Shown here in pieces: positions 23,070-35,637 of a stretch of DNA of 64,000 bases. Source of the stretch: Cenococcum geophilum 1.58 (Eukaryota; Ascomycota; Dothideomycetes; Gloniales; Gloniaceae); contig KV748195.1 of assembly GCA_001692895.1 (NCBI GenBank), forward strand, positions 2,407,897 through 2,471,896. Reading direction: 5' to 3'. Positions within the stretch are counted from its first letter, which is position 1. Each line of letters opens with the position of its first letter. The notes beneath the pieces are model-generated. The model saw only the letters and a list, made by a program, of their open reading frames with translations. It ran no database searches and was not told the DNA's origin. The translations under genes were made by a program, and so were the position numbers.

Positions 23070-23206
23070 GACTTAAAGGGGCAGGGCTATTAGTTCTCTT
23101 AGCCTTTATCTATAATACCTACCAGAGATTAAACTTACCTAATATTAACAAATTTCTTATAGCTTTACGGCACCTAGATTATTTTAAGATATTTAAAATT
23201 ATATAA

Positions 23207-23524
23207 AGATGCTTAATTTAGATAGGAGACTGTTAAGAGCTCTATTTAGGTTAGATACTTTCTCTTAAACTATTATATCTTAGTACTACTAACCCGCCCT
23301 AGCCAAGCCCAAAAGGGCGAACTTCCTCCCCTTATCTATTAATTGGCAAACGCCGCTGTATAGAAGAAGTTGCTAAACCTAGGGATCTTATATTAGCGCG
23401 TAATTACCGACACGCAGATCTAACAATATTGCACCCTCCTTAACTACTAATAACGGCCTTAACAAGTAATATAGCTATATTATAGTTTATTATAAAGGCG
23501 GAGAGCACACTTATTAAGATCTTT
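23207..23524. other. Degraded stretch, nothing recognised
   Basis: AT-rich with a slightly GC-richer patch near 23290-23420. No frame or repeat assigned. Confidence 0.35.
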
Positions 23525-23735
23525 AGTGGTAATTCTAATTAGTATTAAAACCCTCCGTAAATTCCCTTAAAGCTCTATAGGGCCAATCCTAATATATATT
23601 AGGGTCCTTCGCAAATTCCCTAGGAACACTTTTATAGCAATTCCAATATATACTAAGGTCCTCCATTAATACCCTCTAAGCTATTTAACAGCCATCCTAA
23701 TATCTATTAAGGGCCTTTACTAATTACCACGCTAA
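23525..23735. repeat. About 60-bp tandem repeat, three to four units
   Basis: Units carry AATCCTAATATATATTAGGGTCC-like, CCTCCGTAAATTCCC- and AGCTCTATAG-like blocks in the same order; spacing is about 55-65 bp. Confidence 0.7.
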
Positions 23736-26700
23736 GTAGAGGCGAGTCTTTTAGTTTTTATATTACTCTAGCTAGTACCACAACAATAAACAACGGACTT
23801 AATTACTCTACTACAGCTCCTTATATACAGTGTACTAGTTATCGCAGCCTATAAGGCCCATTATGCTCTAACGTTCTTAATATAGCATCTTTTATATATT
23901 AATTTAACGCTATTACGGCTGCTGCGAGGTAGTAGCTATTTTGGCCTATATAGATATATAGGTAAGACCGCCTCTACAACCTTTAAAGATTTAAGGTGTA
24001 TTATATAGGGCACTTAATATCTCACCACTTTTGAGTTAAAAAGATTGGTAGTCCTTTAATACTTTAAACCTTAGTAATCTATTATCTACACCCAACGAAC
24101 TAATAGCTAATATTACTACAGCCTTTCCCAAACTCTTTACGGGCATATGCGAAAGGGAGTTTTGTAGGTTATTATATAGTATTAGATATAACTATTTAAG
24201 AGATACTACGTTAGGGGTTATGTTTAGAATCTTAGTAGCGATAGCTCTGGCTATCTAGTTATAATTATTAGTAAAGTGTTATATATATTCTAGCATTTAG
24301 CACTTACCTTTAAGTATAGAGTAATGTATTTCTCTATTATAGTAGTAGCGGGTAAAGTATAAAAGGGTATATTAAACGTCTGCGAAGAATACCCTTAGCT
24401 CTATATTACTAGATAGGCTTTTAAATTATTTATATCCCTACTATCGATACTAGGAGCTATCTGTAGTGTAATTATAATTAAGTTTAAAAAGAAAGTTATA
24501 ATTAAGGGATTTTATAGTAAAAGATAATAAAGGCGATTTAGGGCTAGATTATTAGTGGGGCTAAAATCTTAGTAGGGCTAATTTCCGGTTAGGTAGGGCC
24601 TATATAACGTGTTAATAATAAAGCCTAAATATCTAACATGCCTTAATCTAAAAAGTTTAGGCGATATATAAGAGTTAACTATTACTTACCTTAATATTTA
24701 TCGGTAAAAAGGTTGTGCTATAGGCCACAGATTAAGATGTCTTTCTATTTCTATATCTAGCGGCCTAGACTTCGCACCTAGCTACAATAAGGCCTACTAA
24801 TAGCACACGGCACGCACCATAACCTCTTAACAATCTTTATTAATCGCTACCCCCGCTCCTATCTACGATTATATAGCTATACCCTTAAAACTAATAAGTA
24901 CCACATTTAGCGCTTTTTTCTTTCTAAGTTAGACTGTTTAAGCCCTTAGGAGCAAAGATAAAGTGCACCTTAATTTACTACCCGCTAAAACGTTTACTAA
25001 CCAACCCAGACCTCTTACATTATACTGCCATTAAGAAAATACCTATTTTTATTAAATATGCCCGGAATAGAAGAGTATTATATACTCTTTAAAACATCTA
25101 AAACTGGCTATAACAAAATGGCCGGAGTTTTTCTTAACGCTTAGGGAAAAGAACAGTTTAAATTTGTTAAAGTAGGTTATAAATATAGGTAATTTTCAAT
25201 AGATCTTAAGCTTTACAGGTTTTAAAATAGATTAGTTTCCGCTATAATCTACATACTAAACCTAAGTACGCTTAAGTCCTAATAAATTTTCGCATTAGTA
25301 GTATTAAAAATCAGTTATATGCTCTATTAAAAGCAATAGGGCTAATACAAGGCGGGGAGTAAATTGTGGAAAATATAAACGCGGCAAAATTAAAGGTTAA
25401 ATAGTTAAAGTTACTAAAGAAGTCTCTTAGCGACTTAGAAAAGAGCAACGTAGAGAAAGGTTTATGTGCACTAGGCTTTAAAATAGGGTTTAACTGTATA
25501 GAATATCCGTAGTATATATTATATATCTAGGAAAACCTACTATTCGGCTACTAGATTATCAATTCTTGTTTTAAATAGTATTAATATCTCCTATTTCACT
25601 TTCTTCTTACTCCCTATATTTTTAGAATTAAAGTCTACTATGCCCCCGCCTTATTAGTGCTGCTAGCTATCTACTATACTTTAGCCTATTACCAATACCA
25701 TAGTTAGAAAACCTTCTTTAGGGAATTTATTTACTAAGGGAATTATTATAAAGTTCTTACATTTTTAGGTGCAGTTAAAAAGATAAATAGTAGAAAAGAA
25801 ATCCTATAATAGATAAAGCGTAAGATGTAGGATAATAGAAATTATAATATAAGGTATAGTATAGAAGAGGACTAAGATAAAGATAGGGATATATATAAGG
25901 ACGTATATAGGGAGGATATAGTCGCTAGGATTAAGGCTTTAGGGATTAATTTAAAGAAGAATATATCTCTTTACTAGCAACTATTCCTTCCGTAAATAGT
26001 ATAGCAAAGGCTATTATATAAAGTTTTCGCATTTCTATATATAATTGTAGCGTACTAATTTACACCTCCCCCTATGCTACGTAATTATACTCATAGCTAG
26101 CCGAGCCAGGCTTCTCTACTTATAATAGGTTAGTCTTCTATATTCTACAAGCATATTTAGTCCCACCCTTTACCGATCTTTTACTATCTATAGCAAGGCT
26201 AGAACTAGTGTCTTCTCGTATTTATACTATCTAGTAAGTTGGATTTAAGCCTACCTTCGCGTATTCCATGTCATTTATAGCCCAATTTAAATCTATACGC
26301 TTCCTTGTTGTTCCAATAAAAACTTTTATAAAGTTTAACTTTGCTAACACGCATATACTACCTCTGCTAGGGTTTTACTAATTAATATATAAATAGACCT
26401 TTAAGACCTTTAAAGACCTCTAAAGACTAATAATAACTTACCCGCTAAGGCAAGTAGTACATAATCCACCCTTTCTATATCTTTAGTAATCTAATCACTA
26501 CTCTTAGGTACCTATCGTCGTAATAGATACATCTAATATAGGCTAAGGGTCGGCCTATTGGATTCTAAAGTTAGGGAAAAAGATTTTCGAAGAGGATAAA
26601 AAACAAGATATTACTTTTATTAAATAGAAAGAAGGCGATTTACGTAAAGTAAAGGTAAGTAATTGCCTATATTATAAGCGAGTGGCTTACTAAAATCTTA

Positions 26701-27571
26701 AAGATTTATAAGATTATCGGCATTCTATATATTCCACCAAATATTCGCTAGGCTACGGTTCCTATACGTAATATAATTATTTAAATGTCTTTAGCCGTAC
26801 CAGGTTATTATAATAGTATATTAGCTATAATGGAACTTAATTATAATAGAGCAGCGATAATATCTAATTGCTTTTCCGGCGATATATAGTTTATAAAAGG
26901 TGGAAAGGAAGCTTTAAAGCAATTAGATAAAGAGATTTAGGAACTTAATAAAGCTAACTAGGCTACTAGGCCCCCCCTTATAGTTAAATTAGCGTCCTAG
27001 GCTTTACTAATGCTTATAATAGCTGTAATACTTCTATATAGGAAATGATTTAAGTTTATATAAAGGAACTATACTGCTTAAATTGCTTAATATAAGATCT
27101 TATACGGCTTATATAATAGCCTAGCGATTTGCTATTATTCTATAACTAAGCCCAAAGCCCTTCCCGCCTTATGCCTTCACGTTTGCCTATAGTTACAACC
27201 CCTACTAAAATTAAACCCCCTCTCTACCGCTCTCTTCTTCTAGCCCTGCTAAAATACCTAGTATAAATATACTTCTTTTATAATAGAGATAGAAAGGCTA
27301 TATAAAACTAGTCTTTTAAACCCTAATACTTAATTTTATAAACTATATAAGCATAGCTGATCTTATAAGCTAGGTAATTATATAGGTTAGGAAATCGTGC
27401 GAACTAGGTAACAGTAATAAGTTCTACAGATAATTAGATAAGTAATTAGCAGTGCGACCTATATACAGCTGTTAGAGCAGGCACTTATAATATTATTAGG
27501 TTAGTATAGGGGTGTATATAAAAGATAGGCCGGTATATAGGATATATTAGGACATAGTTAGGGGAAAGTGG
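23736..27571. other. Degraded stretch with unassigned plus-strand frames
   Basis: No intact gene. A plus frame at about 25650-26180 is fairly continuous if stops are read as former Gln/Arg codons (strings such as KTFFREFIY, INSRKEIL, ARIKALGINLKKNISLY, PPPMLRNYTHS), and another at about 26790-27030 (YNSILAIMELNYNRAAIISN, KEALKQLDKEI). A third, Arg/Gln-rich one runs to about 27560 and stops at repeat D2. I know no family for any of them. 23740-25600 shows nothing named. Confidence 0.3.
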
Positions 27572-28274
27572 AATAGTGTAATTGGCGGGCCGGTACGCAG
27601 GAATATAATACTATTTAACTTTACTTAATGTGGCTTAGAGGAGTATAGAGCCTTAACCTAAGCTATAGGAACACGTCCTTTAACTAAGCCTCTATTATAT
27701 AACCTAACTACTTCTAGGCACTGCGGTTGCATGCCCCGCTACTTACCCTTTCTAGAACTTTAAAAGTTATATAAGTCCTTAGTCAAGCGACTGACGTTTA
27801 AAGCTCTAACTAATTAGCTAAATCTGTCGCAGATTAGACGAAGCTAATAACGACTTCTTAATATATATATAGAGGCTCTAGAGCCACATTTAATAAAGCA
27901 GAGTTCTTATTCTTAATCGTCCTATTTAATACTAAATCACGCCCTTAAACATTGCTCGAAACTAGAACCGGGAAAGAAAACTAACAAAACATATTATCTA
28001 AAAATGTTTTGCTCGGCTTAGCGCAGCTTATAGATAGCAAGAAATATAGCAACTTAAAACTTGTATGCTAGGGGCTAGAGTTTAAAGTCTATAAAGCAAT
28101 TATATATACCTAATCTTCCGTACTTACAGTTGCCTATAATAGGGGCTTTTAGGTAAAAGCTAACCAAACGCCTAGTGGAATTAACCCTAATTAGGAACTA
28201 ACTAACGGGTAGGAGGCGGCGACTAATATTATAAATATTAACGAGTTCGATTCCGGCACCATTAAGAGAATAAT
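27572..28274. repeat. Dispersed 0.7-kb repeat D2, copy 1
   Basis: Matches 34100-34810 in direct orientation over its full length, with mostly transition differences. Begins AATAGTGTAATTGGCGGGCC and ends GAATAAT. Near its right end lies GAGTTCGATTCCGGCACC (28243-28260), which looks like a tRNA T-arm plus 3' end, or on the minus strand like a tRNA primer-binding site starting TGGTGCC. A 12-bp palindrome GGCTCTAGAGCC sits near 27875. No target duplication found, so the element class is open (internal LTR-element segment or tRNA-related repeat). Confidence 0.75.
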
Positions 28275-28364
28275 AATTGTATTTAAGGTAAGGTTAAAAA
28301 CGGGGTAATTACGATCTAATAATACTTAGAAAAAACACACTATATTATAATCTAGTATTTAGTA

Positions 28365-28401
28365 TAAGCGGCAAACGCTAGAGTATTTGCGTTGCCGCTT
28401 A
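28365..28401. repeat. Hairpin TAAGCGGCAAACGC / GCGTTGCCGCTTA
   Basis: Near-perfect 13-14 bp stem around a 10-base loop. Weaker inverted similarity extends outward to CTAGTATTTAG and CTAATCTAG. May be a fold-back relic. Confidence 0.65.
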
Positions 28402-28435
28402 CGCTAATCTAGTTATAGGCTAGTAGTGGATAATA

Positions 28436-28545
28436 CGGGCTATTAAATTTATATAGGCCATTAGATTTATATAGGCCCTAGATTTATATAGGCTACTAGA
28501 TATATATGGGCTACTAGATTTATGCAGGCCACTAAATTTAGATAT
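28436..28545. repeat. About 20-bp minisatellite GGCYACTAGATTTATATA
   Basis: Five to six units with RIP-type changes. Confidence 0.8.
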
Positions 28546-29359
28546 TAGTAAATAATTTACACTAATATATACGTAACTAAAGCTATTGCCTTTTTAAACA
28601 TGTCTAAGTGCACGCTATAAAAATGTATATATATATATATATGTATATTCTATTATAGCTATACACCCCTAGGGGCCGTTACTAAGAGCTAGCTAAATAT
28701 ATCCTGCCGCTAGAGTACTAGCTCTAGTTTAGAGGCCAACTATAAAAGCTGCGTGTCTATTGCTTAGCGCGATGCACTAGCGGAGGTATATAAGGTAGAG
28801 GCTCGTAGTGTAATTAGTTAGGAAGTGTATTTGTTTATTGAGATTAGCTTATACATCTCTTTTATAAAGTAGATTGTAGCTTTAACTGCGCTAATATTTA
28901 GAAACCGCCACGAAAATAAGGGTCTAGTCGGTGCAGCTTAGCCACCCTCCCTACTAGCGGGGGCGAGCTTAAAGTATTTTTCGCTTTAATTACCTATTAT
29001 AAATACTAACTTAGTAAATTTATTTCTAGTAATTTCCTTCTAAATAACCTATTGCGGGGCAGTAATGGCAATAATTAGTTAGTTATAATTATATTATATT
29101 ATTAGGAATATAACTAACCTAATTATAATTATACTTACTGATTATGTTATATAAATATAACTATAATTACCTGCGGTAAGGCTATATTTTAGGAGCGGAG
29201 CGAATTATATTATACTATAAAGTAGTAAGGTTTAGCTCTATATAGCTAAAGATAAAAAGTCACGGATTAATTAAGGTACCTCTTCTTAAACGTATTTAAA
29301 AGTCTTTTAAAAAGGACACATTACTAATAGTAAGGCTAGTTTAGGTGCTTGTAATAGGG
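28546..29359. other. Degraded stretch
   Basis: Contains an AT dinucleotide run at about 28623-28644 and, at about 29050-29190, ATTAGTTAGTTATAATTAT-type short inverted blocks between GCGGGGCAGTAA and TTACCTGCGG. Nothing else assigned. Confidence 0.4.
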
Positions 29360-29660
29360 CACCTAAGACTTAACTAAATTTAGTTTAGTAGGCTAGCTTT
29401 GTAGTATTCTTATGGTTTTAGCACTTAAACTTAGTTATACTAATATCTTTACCCAATCCGTTATAGTGTATATAAATCTAGAAGATAACTTAGAAGAACA
29501 ACTCTAAATTATGCCTAAAGAAGTATTTCTTATTAAGAAGTACTCCGATTGCCATAAACGCTCTTATATTAGTCTTACCCCACGCTCCCAAAAGCCCTTT
29601 CTATAGCTCTTTAATAGTAATATTAAGGTTAATTAAGAACTATTAATAGCGTTATATTAC
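29360..29660 (-). pseudogene. FunK1 kinase fragment
   Basis: Minus frame contains WGKTNIRAFMAIGVLL (about 29590-29540), then HNLELFF, IYIHYNGLGK (about 29470) and, with one damaged spot, FKC.NH.NTTKLAY (about 29400). This is the C-lobe of the FunK1 kinase and is clearly similar, in the same orientation, to 6780-6960 of the fuller copy. Upstream kinase motifs are absent right of 29660, so it is a fragment or was cut by rearrangement. Confidence 0.75.
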
Positions 29661-32520
29661 CTTCCTATAAGAGTATAAATTAGGAGTATCTATAACTTAT
29701 CTACCGTGTATATATAGCCTTATTCTCTTTATAGATTTTAATCTTTATATAAGTTCTTCTTTCCTAATATCTGCGCACGGACTTCCAATTAACAAGAACG
29801 GCTTAAAATCGGGGCTAGTAAGTAGAGAAGGGCATTTTCTAAACTAGATAACTACGACATTTACGCCTTACTATCAGCCGTTGATCCCCTAGGTTAATAA
29901 GCTATAAAAGGTAGTTTTTTTTAACGGACGGGAGGTAGAAAAAGGAAGATAGGGGGCTTTATTCTAAGATAAAGGAGATTCTTTAGGAAGTATAAAAGGA
30001 CTTAAAGGTATTAGTAGAGTAGAGAGCTTTATAGCAGGCCTTTTTAAAAGTAAAGTGTCTCGTATTCTTCTTAGTAAGGTTTCTTTTTAATTTTACCGGC
30101 TTAAGATATATAGCAGCCCTAGTTATTAACTAAATTAAGAATTATAAGAATATACTTTAATTTTTTATTAAAAGCTTAGAATATCTTTACTATCGCCATT
30201 AAGCAAAAACATTGCCCCTAGTTTTAACCTATATAACTAATAAAATTTCCTATAAAATAAAGGAATAGTACAAATATTTAGGCTATAACTCTTTCTTTAA
30301 GCTCCCTCTACTATTCTTGGCAACTATTATATTAGCTTTAGAAACTAAATAGATTTTAGGAATCTTTATAGTATCTTTATTAACTCGGCCGAACATCTTT
30401 ATCTTCTTTTAGTTAAGGCTAGCGTTTACTAAACCTATAAGCGCCTTATTAAGGAAATCCTCTAATATTACTCTCTCTAGAATATTAAGGGGGACAATAA
30501 TGGAATTAACAAAATCCTTACTTCTAGAGTTTATGTTATCTACTTTTTGCGACTATATGCTCGAATCCCCGACTTTAATACACATCACGCTAAAGAGATC
30601 CTGTTGCCGCCCGCGGAGTTCTTTACTAGCTTTATATTCTCCGATATATTTGCTAATACAGCTAACTTTTAATTTTAGCTTCCTTTCTCTAATACCCGTT
30701 ATAGATAAAGGAGCAATTATAATATAAATTGTACCTATCGGACAGTCTATTATAGTAAATATTATTTCAGCTTCGGTAGAAAGATTATTAAACGTATATA
30801 TAACGAGATCAGTTAGCGGAGCATTTATATTCTACTTTATTATATTTAAAAGCTACTAATATTTCTCCAGATACTACCTTTTAGATTATCCTTTTTACGT
30901 ATATTAGAGTATACTTTTAGCTAACTAGTAAACGGTACGCAACTTTTAATACTTACTAGCTCCCCTTTTACTATCTAATTCCTTAATCTTTTTATTAATT
31001 TCCTCTACTATAGTATTATCCTCGCTACTAACTTCTACCTTAATTTCCTGCTAGGCTCTCTTAATATCTTTCTAGCTATTAAGTAAAGCTAAACCTTTTA
31101 GCCGTTTACGTTCTTCTATATAGCGTGTGGTTGCTTTATTTGGATTAAAGTATAAGGGGAAATATACGTCTATAGAGCACTCCTTCCGGACTAGAGCGAG
31201 TGTAAATATTTAGGTAGAATGTTGTATAGCGGCGAATTAGTTCTTTGCTATTTTAGATAAAAGAATTAAATAGAGTATATATTAATATTCTAAAGTATTA
31301 TTTAGTTTCGCTACTTAAGTTTTAATAGCTTTGCTTATGGAACTGGATCCGTAATATAATAGAAGCTTATCTTTTTTTACAGCCCGACCCATCTGGGGTT
31401 TTAGTAGCGTTTAGGGCTTAGAGGATATACATTCTATAATTAAGAACTAATAGGGTATACTAATTAGGATTTTAAATGTATATAGAAGGCTAAGCTTAAA
31501 GTTTAGATATACGGTAGAGGAGGTTATTAATTTTAAAGTAAAAGCATTATAATAATCGTAGAGAGGCTAGATGCTGCCCAAAAGGCCTTTTCTAAGGCCG
31601 ATTTATTTAATTACTTAATTAGAATGCAAGACTTCGCCTAATAGGGTCTCCTATAGTTATTTAAAATACCAATAATACCTACTATATATCCCTATAGTGG
31701 CGTTTATAGGCACCTAGGCTTTAACTTAGTATAATATCTGCATTACTTCGGTTAAGTATAATAATAGTTATTAATTTCAGCTCTATGGGCGCTATAGTAT
31801 ATAGGAGGCAAACTATAGGCCTTGCTAAGGAGGTAGGATAGGGAAGCGGAGGCACTACTAGCGTTAAGAGATAAGCGATATTTTGAACTACTTAAATACT
31901 AAAATAGGTTTTCCTAGCTATATTCCCTCCCTTAATCCCACTCTTACGCCTTATAGGGTGCCTAATATATGGGCTACTTATTATATATCTCGTATAGGGT
32001 TAAATAGCCGCTTAGTTAATGCCTAGGGTTAATTAGTTAATTTGCTTATTTCCTCTACGGACGCTATACTTAGTAAAGCTGAAACTTAAATAAATATAAG
32101 TGTTCTAACTATAATACAATAAAACTAATAATGGGCCTTTCTAATGGCTTGTCCTATGCGCTAATTAAAGACTTTAGTGGCTACTTAGGGTATATTCTTA
32201 GCCGCTAGTAACTTATTTAGGCGCTCTAGAAGCGCCTTCTATTTATCTATAGAAACCTTAAACTAAGTAGGATATATTAGATATAATAAGTAAAGTCGTT
32301 TAGCTTTATCCTATATAAGTGTCTACCAATCTCTATTACTAAGAGTTAAAGCTATATATAAATCCCTACTTACCAGGAACCGCTTCTATTAAGTCTTAGT
32401 ATATTTGGTGATAGCCTATATATTACTAGCTTTGGACCTAATAGTAAGACTTATTATACATAGTGGCGTTAAAATAAAAGGTTAGTATTACTAGGCGGAG
32501 TGCTATTTACCGAGGCGGGG
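29661..32520. other. Degraded stretch with an unassigned minus-strand frame
   Basis: From about 31200 down to about 30330 one minus frame is rather continuous: FNPNKATTRYIEERKRLKGL near 31130, KIKELDSKRGASKY near 30980, TEAEIIFTIIDCPIGTIYI near 30760, IIAPLSITGIRERKLKL near 30700, SQKVDNINSRSKDFVNSII near 30540, LERVILEDFLNKALIGLVN near 30460. It looks like the end of a large transposon- or recombinase-type protein, but I cannot name it. The plus frame at 30500-30727 is its shadow. The rest shows nothing recognised. Confidence 0.35.
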
Positions 32521-32585
32521 CTGTTAACTATTAACCCCGTTAACCCCGTTAACCCTATTAACCGTATTAACCTAATTAACCGTTA
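32521..32585. repeat. 9-bp microsatellite GTTAACCCC
   Basis: About seven degenerate units (GTTAACCCC, ATTAACCGT, ATTAACCTA). Confidence 0.8.
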
Positions 32586-34099
32586 GCAATATAAAACTGG
32601 CTAACGCCAATATAGCTAATAAAGCTATATACGTCGCAGCGCCTCTTTAAATATCCTAACCTAAACGTTTTAATAGGCTTATTCTACAGGTAGCTCCGCA
32701 TTGCTATCTTTATTATAACTACCCTATCTTATTATAAGACATCCTATATCCCGTTAAACTTTCCTAGGCTCTACTCGCCCTTTATTAGTATAATGGGTAC
32801 GGTAGCTAATGATAAGATTAGTAGGTTATAAATACCTTTACCTCTTACCTCGTCTTTAACACCTAATGGTTTAGAATTACTATCGCCTATATCCTGTTAT
32901 ATAACTATTAACTATCGCCTATATCCTGTTATATAACTATTAACTATAGCTTTATAGCCCCGCTAAAAAGCTATACCTAGAAAACACTATGTATAATAAG
33001 GATTAGTAGAATATAAAGCGCGCCCTATATATTTTATTAGAAAGGAAATAGTATGTATTAGTTGAAATCTAGCTGCCTAATGCCTTAGAAGGCAATTTTG
33101 GCAGTCTATTACGGATAGAGAATAAGAGGATAAAGGAAAATATAGCTGTCTACGGGATAGATCGCATAAAGCTATAACTTAGTAAAGAGTAAGGGAGCTG
33201 CATTACATTAATGTAAGCCTTGGTATTGGATCAGGCTAATATAGCTTAGTAAAACTAGGCTAGGTAACGTAATTTTATTTAAGTTGGATTAAGGAAAGCT
33301 ATAGATAAGTATAAATATCTAATATATCTTCTACCTTTATCTATCCTCCTATAAGTCCTCTTTCCAACTCCGTTAATCCTAGTTATTTAATTCCTCGCTT
33401 CTAGCTTAAAGTATTCGCATTTGCCCAAAATATACCGCTATACCTTTTAACATTATTAATTAAGTCTTTATAGAGACCCCTATACTAATTAGCTGACTAG
33501 TAAGTTCCTACTATAGCTATACCGGTAATAAAACGTGTTAAGCGTAAAACTTAGGTATTTTTAACTTTTTATTTAGGTTCCTAGAAGACGATACCCAGCT
33601 TATCTTAAGGAAGGTAAAGAAGTTTAAGTAATCCCTAGAAAAGACTGTCCTTAGTATAGTACGCCAGTAAACTAGTTAAAGCGCTAAGTAAGAATTCTTT
33701 TCTAGATATTTATTTCCAGGGTAGGCTAATAGGTATAGTACCTTAAAATATTCTAGTATTAAAGGTAAGAGGGGGACTACTATGGGTGCGTAGGTGGTGT
33801 GGGTTATTATTAATCAAAATCGTATTTACTTATACTATTTCTATTACCTATTACCTAGTTTCTATTACCTTTCTATTACCTATTACCGACTAAGTGATAA
33901 TATCAACCTAGTGGAAATTAAGTAACAGTTATAAATCGCCATTAGTATTACTGATAGTCCTTACCACCTACCTAATATATATAGTGAGGCTCTAGAGCCT
34001 CTTGCAATAAGATAGTTAATTCTTCTTTTTATCTTTTAGTCCTCTAATTAATAGTTATTATAGCTGCTTACGTCTAGCGTTAATACTTATATTAGGTAA
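32586..34099. other. Degraded stretch with a short duplication
   Basis: A perfect 32-bp tandem duplication spans 32882-32945 (unit begins TCGCCTATATCCTG). CTATTACCT-type microsatellite at about 33838-33890. A palindromic GAGGCTCTAGAGCCTC lies near 33980. No gene seen. Confidence 0.45.
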
Positions 34100-34810
34100 A
34101 ATAGTGTAATTGGCGGGCCAGTACGCAGGAATATAATACTATTTAACTTTACTTAATGTGGCTTAGAGGAGTATAGAGCCTTAACCTAAGCTATATAAAC
34201 ACGTCCTCTAACTAAGCCTCTATTATATAACCTAACTGCTTTTAGGCGCTGCGGCTACATACCCCGCTACTTACCCTTTCTAGAACTTTAGAAATTATAA
34301 GAGTCCTTAGTTAAGCGACTGACGTTTAAGGCTCTAACTAATTAGCTAAATCTGTCGCAGATTAGATAAAGCTAATAATGACTTTTTAATGTATATATAG
34401 AGGCTCTAGAGCCACGTTTAATAAAGCAGAGTTCTTATTCTTAATCGTCCTGTTTAACACTAAATCACTCCCTTAAACATTACTTAAGACGCAGTTAAAA
34501 CTAGAACCAGGAAAGAAAACTAACGAAATATACTATTTAAAGGTGTTCCGTTCGGCTTAGCGCAGCTTATAAATAGCGAGAAATATAGCAACTTAAAACT
34601 TATATGCCAGGGGCTGGAGTTTAAAGTCTATAAAGCGATTATATACACCTAATTTCCTATACTTATAGCTGCCTGTAATAGAGGCTTTTAAGTAAAAGCT
34701 AACTAAACGTCTTATAGAATTAACCCTAACTAACTAACTAACGGGTAGGAGGCGGTAACTAATATTATAAATATTAACGAGTTCGATTCTGGCACCGTTA
34801 AAAGAATAAT
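34100..34810. repeat. Dispersed 0.7-kb repeat D2, copy 2
   Basis: Partner of 27572-28274, with the same tRNA-like motif GAGTTCGATTCTGGCACC near its right end. It lies immediately upstream of the BTB relic, whose N-terminal half is missing, so it may have cut that gene. Confidence 0.75.
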
Positions 34811-34814
34811 CTAA

Positions 34815-35467
34815 TTTATATATAAGAGGGACTATAATAATGGCGGTGGCGATAATAAAGATATAATAATATGGCCGATAACGGCCGATATTACACTTTA
34901 CCATATTCGTATTAATGTAATTACTAATTACTACAATATACCACAGCTAAAAGAGCTTGTAAATATAAAAATCTAACATATTTTAGGAACTAGCTAATTT
35001 GCGGATAGGTTCCCTAATATTATTAAGGATATCTTTAGCCTAATAGGCAACTTAGCATTATATAATATAATTACCTTAATAGCGGCCGAGCATATTAAAG
35101 AGCTTGTTAAACTTGAGGACTTTATAAAGCTAGACGTTATAAGCGATTTCGCCATCGGTATTATATGGATAGCGATTACCGCATCTAAGAACATAGAGGA
35201 AAATTTTATATAGAAACTTTAAGCTGTCTAGTCTTAGCTATAATAAATAGAATTACTACTTTAATCCGCTGAGGTGAGGTACGCCGCGGCTAAGCGTAAA
35301 AGCGAAAACATTAATAACTGTCTTAATACCCTCTGCTCTACTAGGACCTGTTATAATATCGGTTACAGCGCCAAGTTTATATGTTATATTAAGGATAGTA
35401 GTTATCTATTTAACCCTAATCGCCCTTATATACTTCGTTATAAAAAGTGCCAGCGTTATATATAAGT
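34815..35467 (+). pseudogene. BTB/POZ-domain protein pseudogene, 3' part
   Basis: A plus frame, broken by few stops, follows the C-terminal half of the fungal BTB proteins: KRDYNNGGGD at about 34825-34855 (family YxYTGDYD), then NVITNYYNIPQLKELVNIK (about 34915-34970), FADRFPNIIKDIFSLIGN (about 34998-35052), AAEHIKELVKLEDF (about 35083-35122), DVISDFAIGI and ASKNIEENF. The tail contains a Cys-rich segment (NTLCSTRTCYN, CYIKD, PNRPYILRYKKCQRY; 35274-35465), open for 63 codons and probably a zinc-binding end. The BTB core (first about 60 residues) is missing to the left, where repeat D2 sits. Such proteins are thought to be adaptors, some for cullin-3 ligases; no specific role can be inferred. 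The minus frame at 34994 is a shadow. Confidence 0.75.
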
Positions 35468-35637
35468 AAAGATATATAGCTTAGGAGATTAGCTTAGGTA
35501 GAAAGTTAATATATAATACTTCTTTTCCTTTCTCCGTTTGGGTTAATTTAAGAAATTTAAATATATATCTCGTTTATAGTCGGTCCGTTAAATATTATAT
35601 AGCAACTATATAATCTATCCCCTATTAGCCACCTATT
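35468..35637. other. Degraded AT-rich spacer
   Basis: Nothing recognised between the BTB relic and the TTACCCC array. Confidence 0.4.

Larger units (their letters stand above)
22215..23206 (+). pseudogene. Unrecognised broken coding frame interrupted by the TRIM element
   Basis: A plus frame is open from about 22215 to 22455 (LKVIISKLKWLNEYLLIKDL- and SFLANRHLQILL-like strings), continues with few stops to 22625 (KAALAIGYRIKLYIILRL), and resumes directly after the TRIM element at 23075 (LLVLLAFIYNTYQRLNLPN) to a stop at 23206. The interruption fits insertion of the 444-bp element into a gene. Helix-rich, no domain that I know; it may belong to a transposon or a fungal repeat gene. The three small frames at 22854-23206 that cross the TRIM are composites. 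Confidence 0.4.

Noticed and set aside
22854..23206. Frames of 66 to 102 codons across the TRIM
   Set aside because: They run through LTR and non-coding interior; only the last part (after 23070) belongs to the interrupted host frame.
28243..28260. Functional tRNA gene
   Set aside because: Only a T-arm-like end is present; no matching acceptor stem, D-arm or anticodon arm could be folded.
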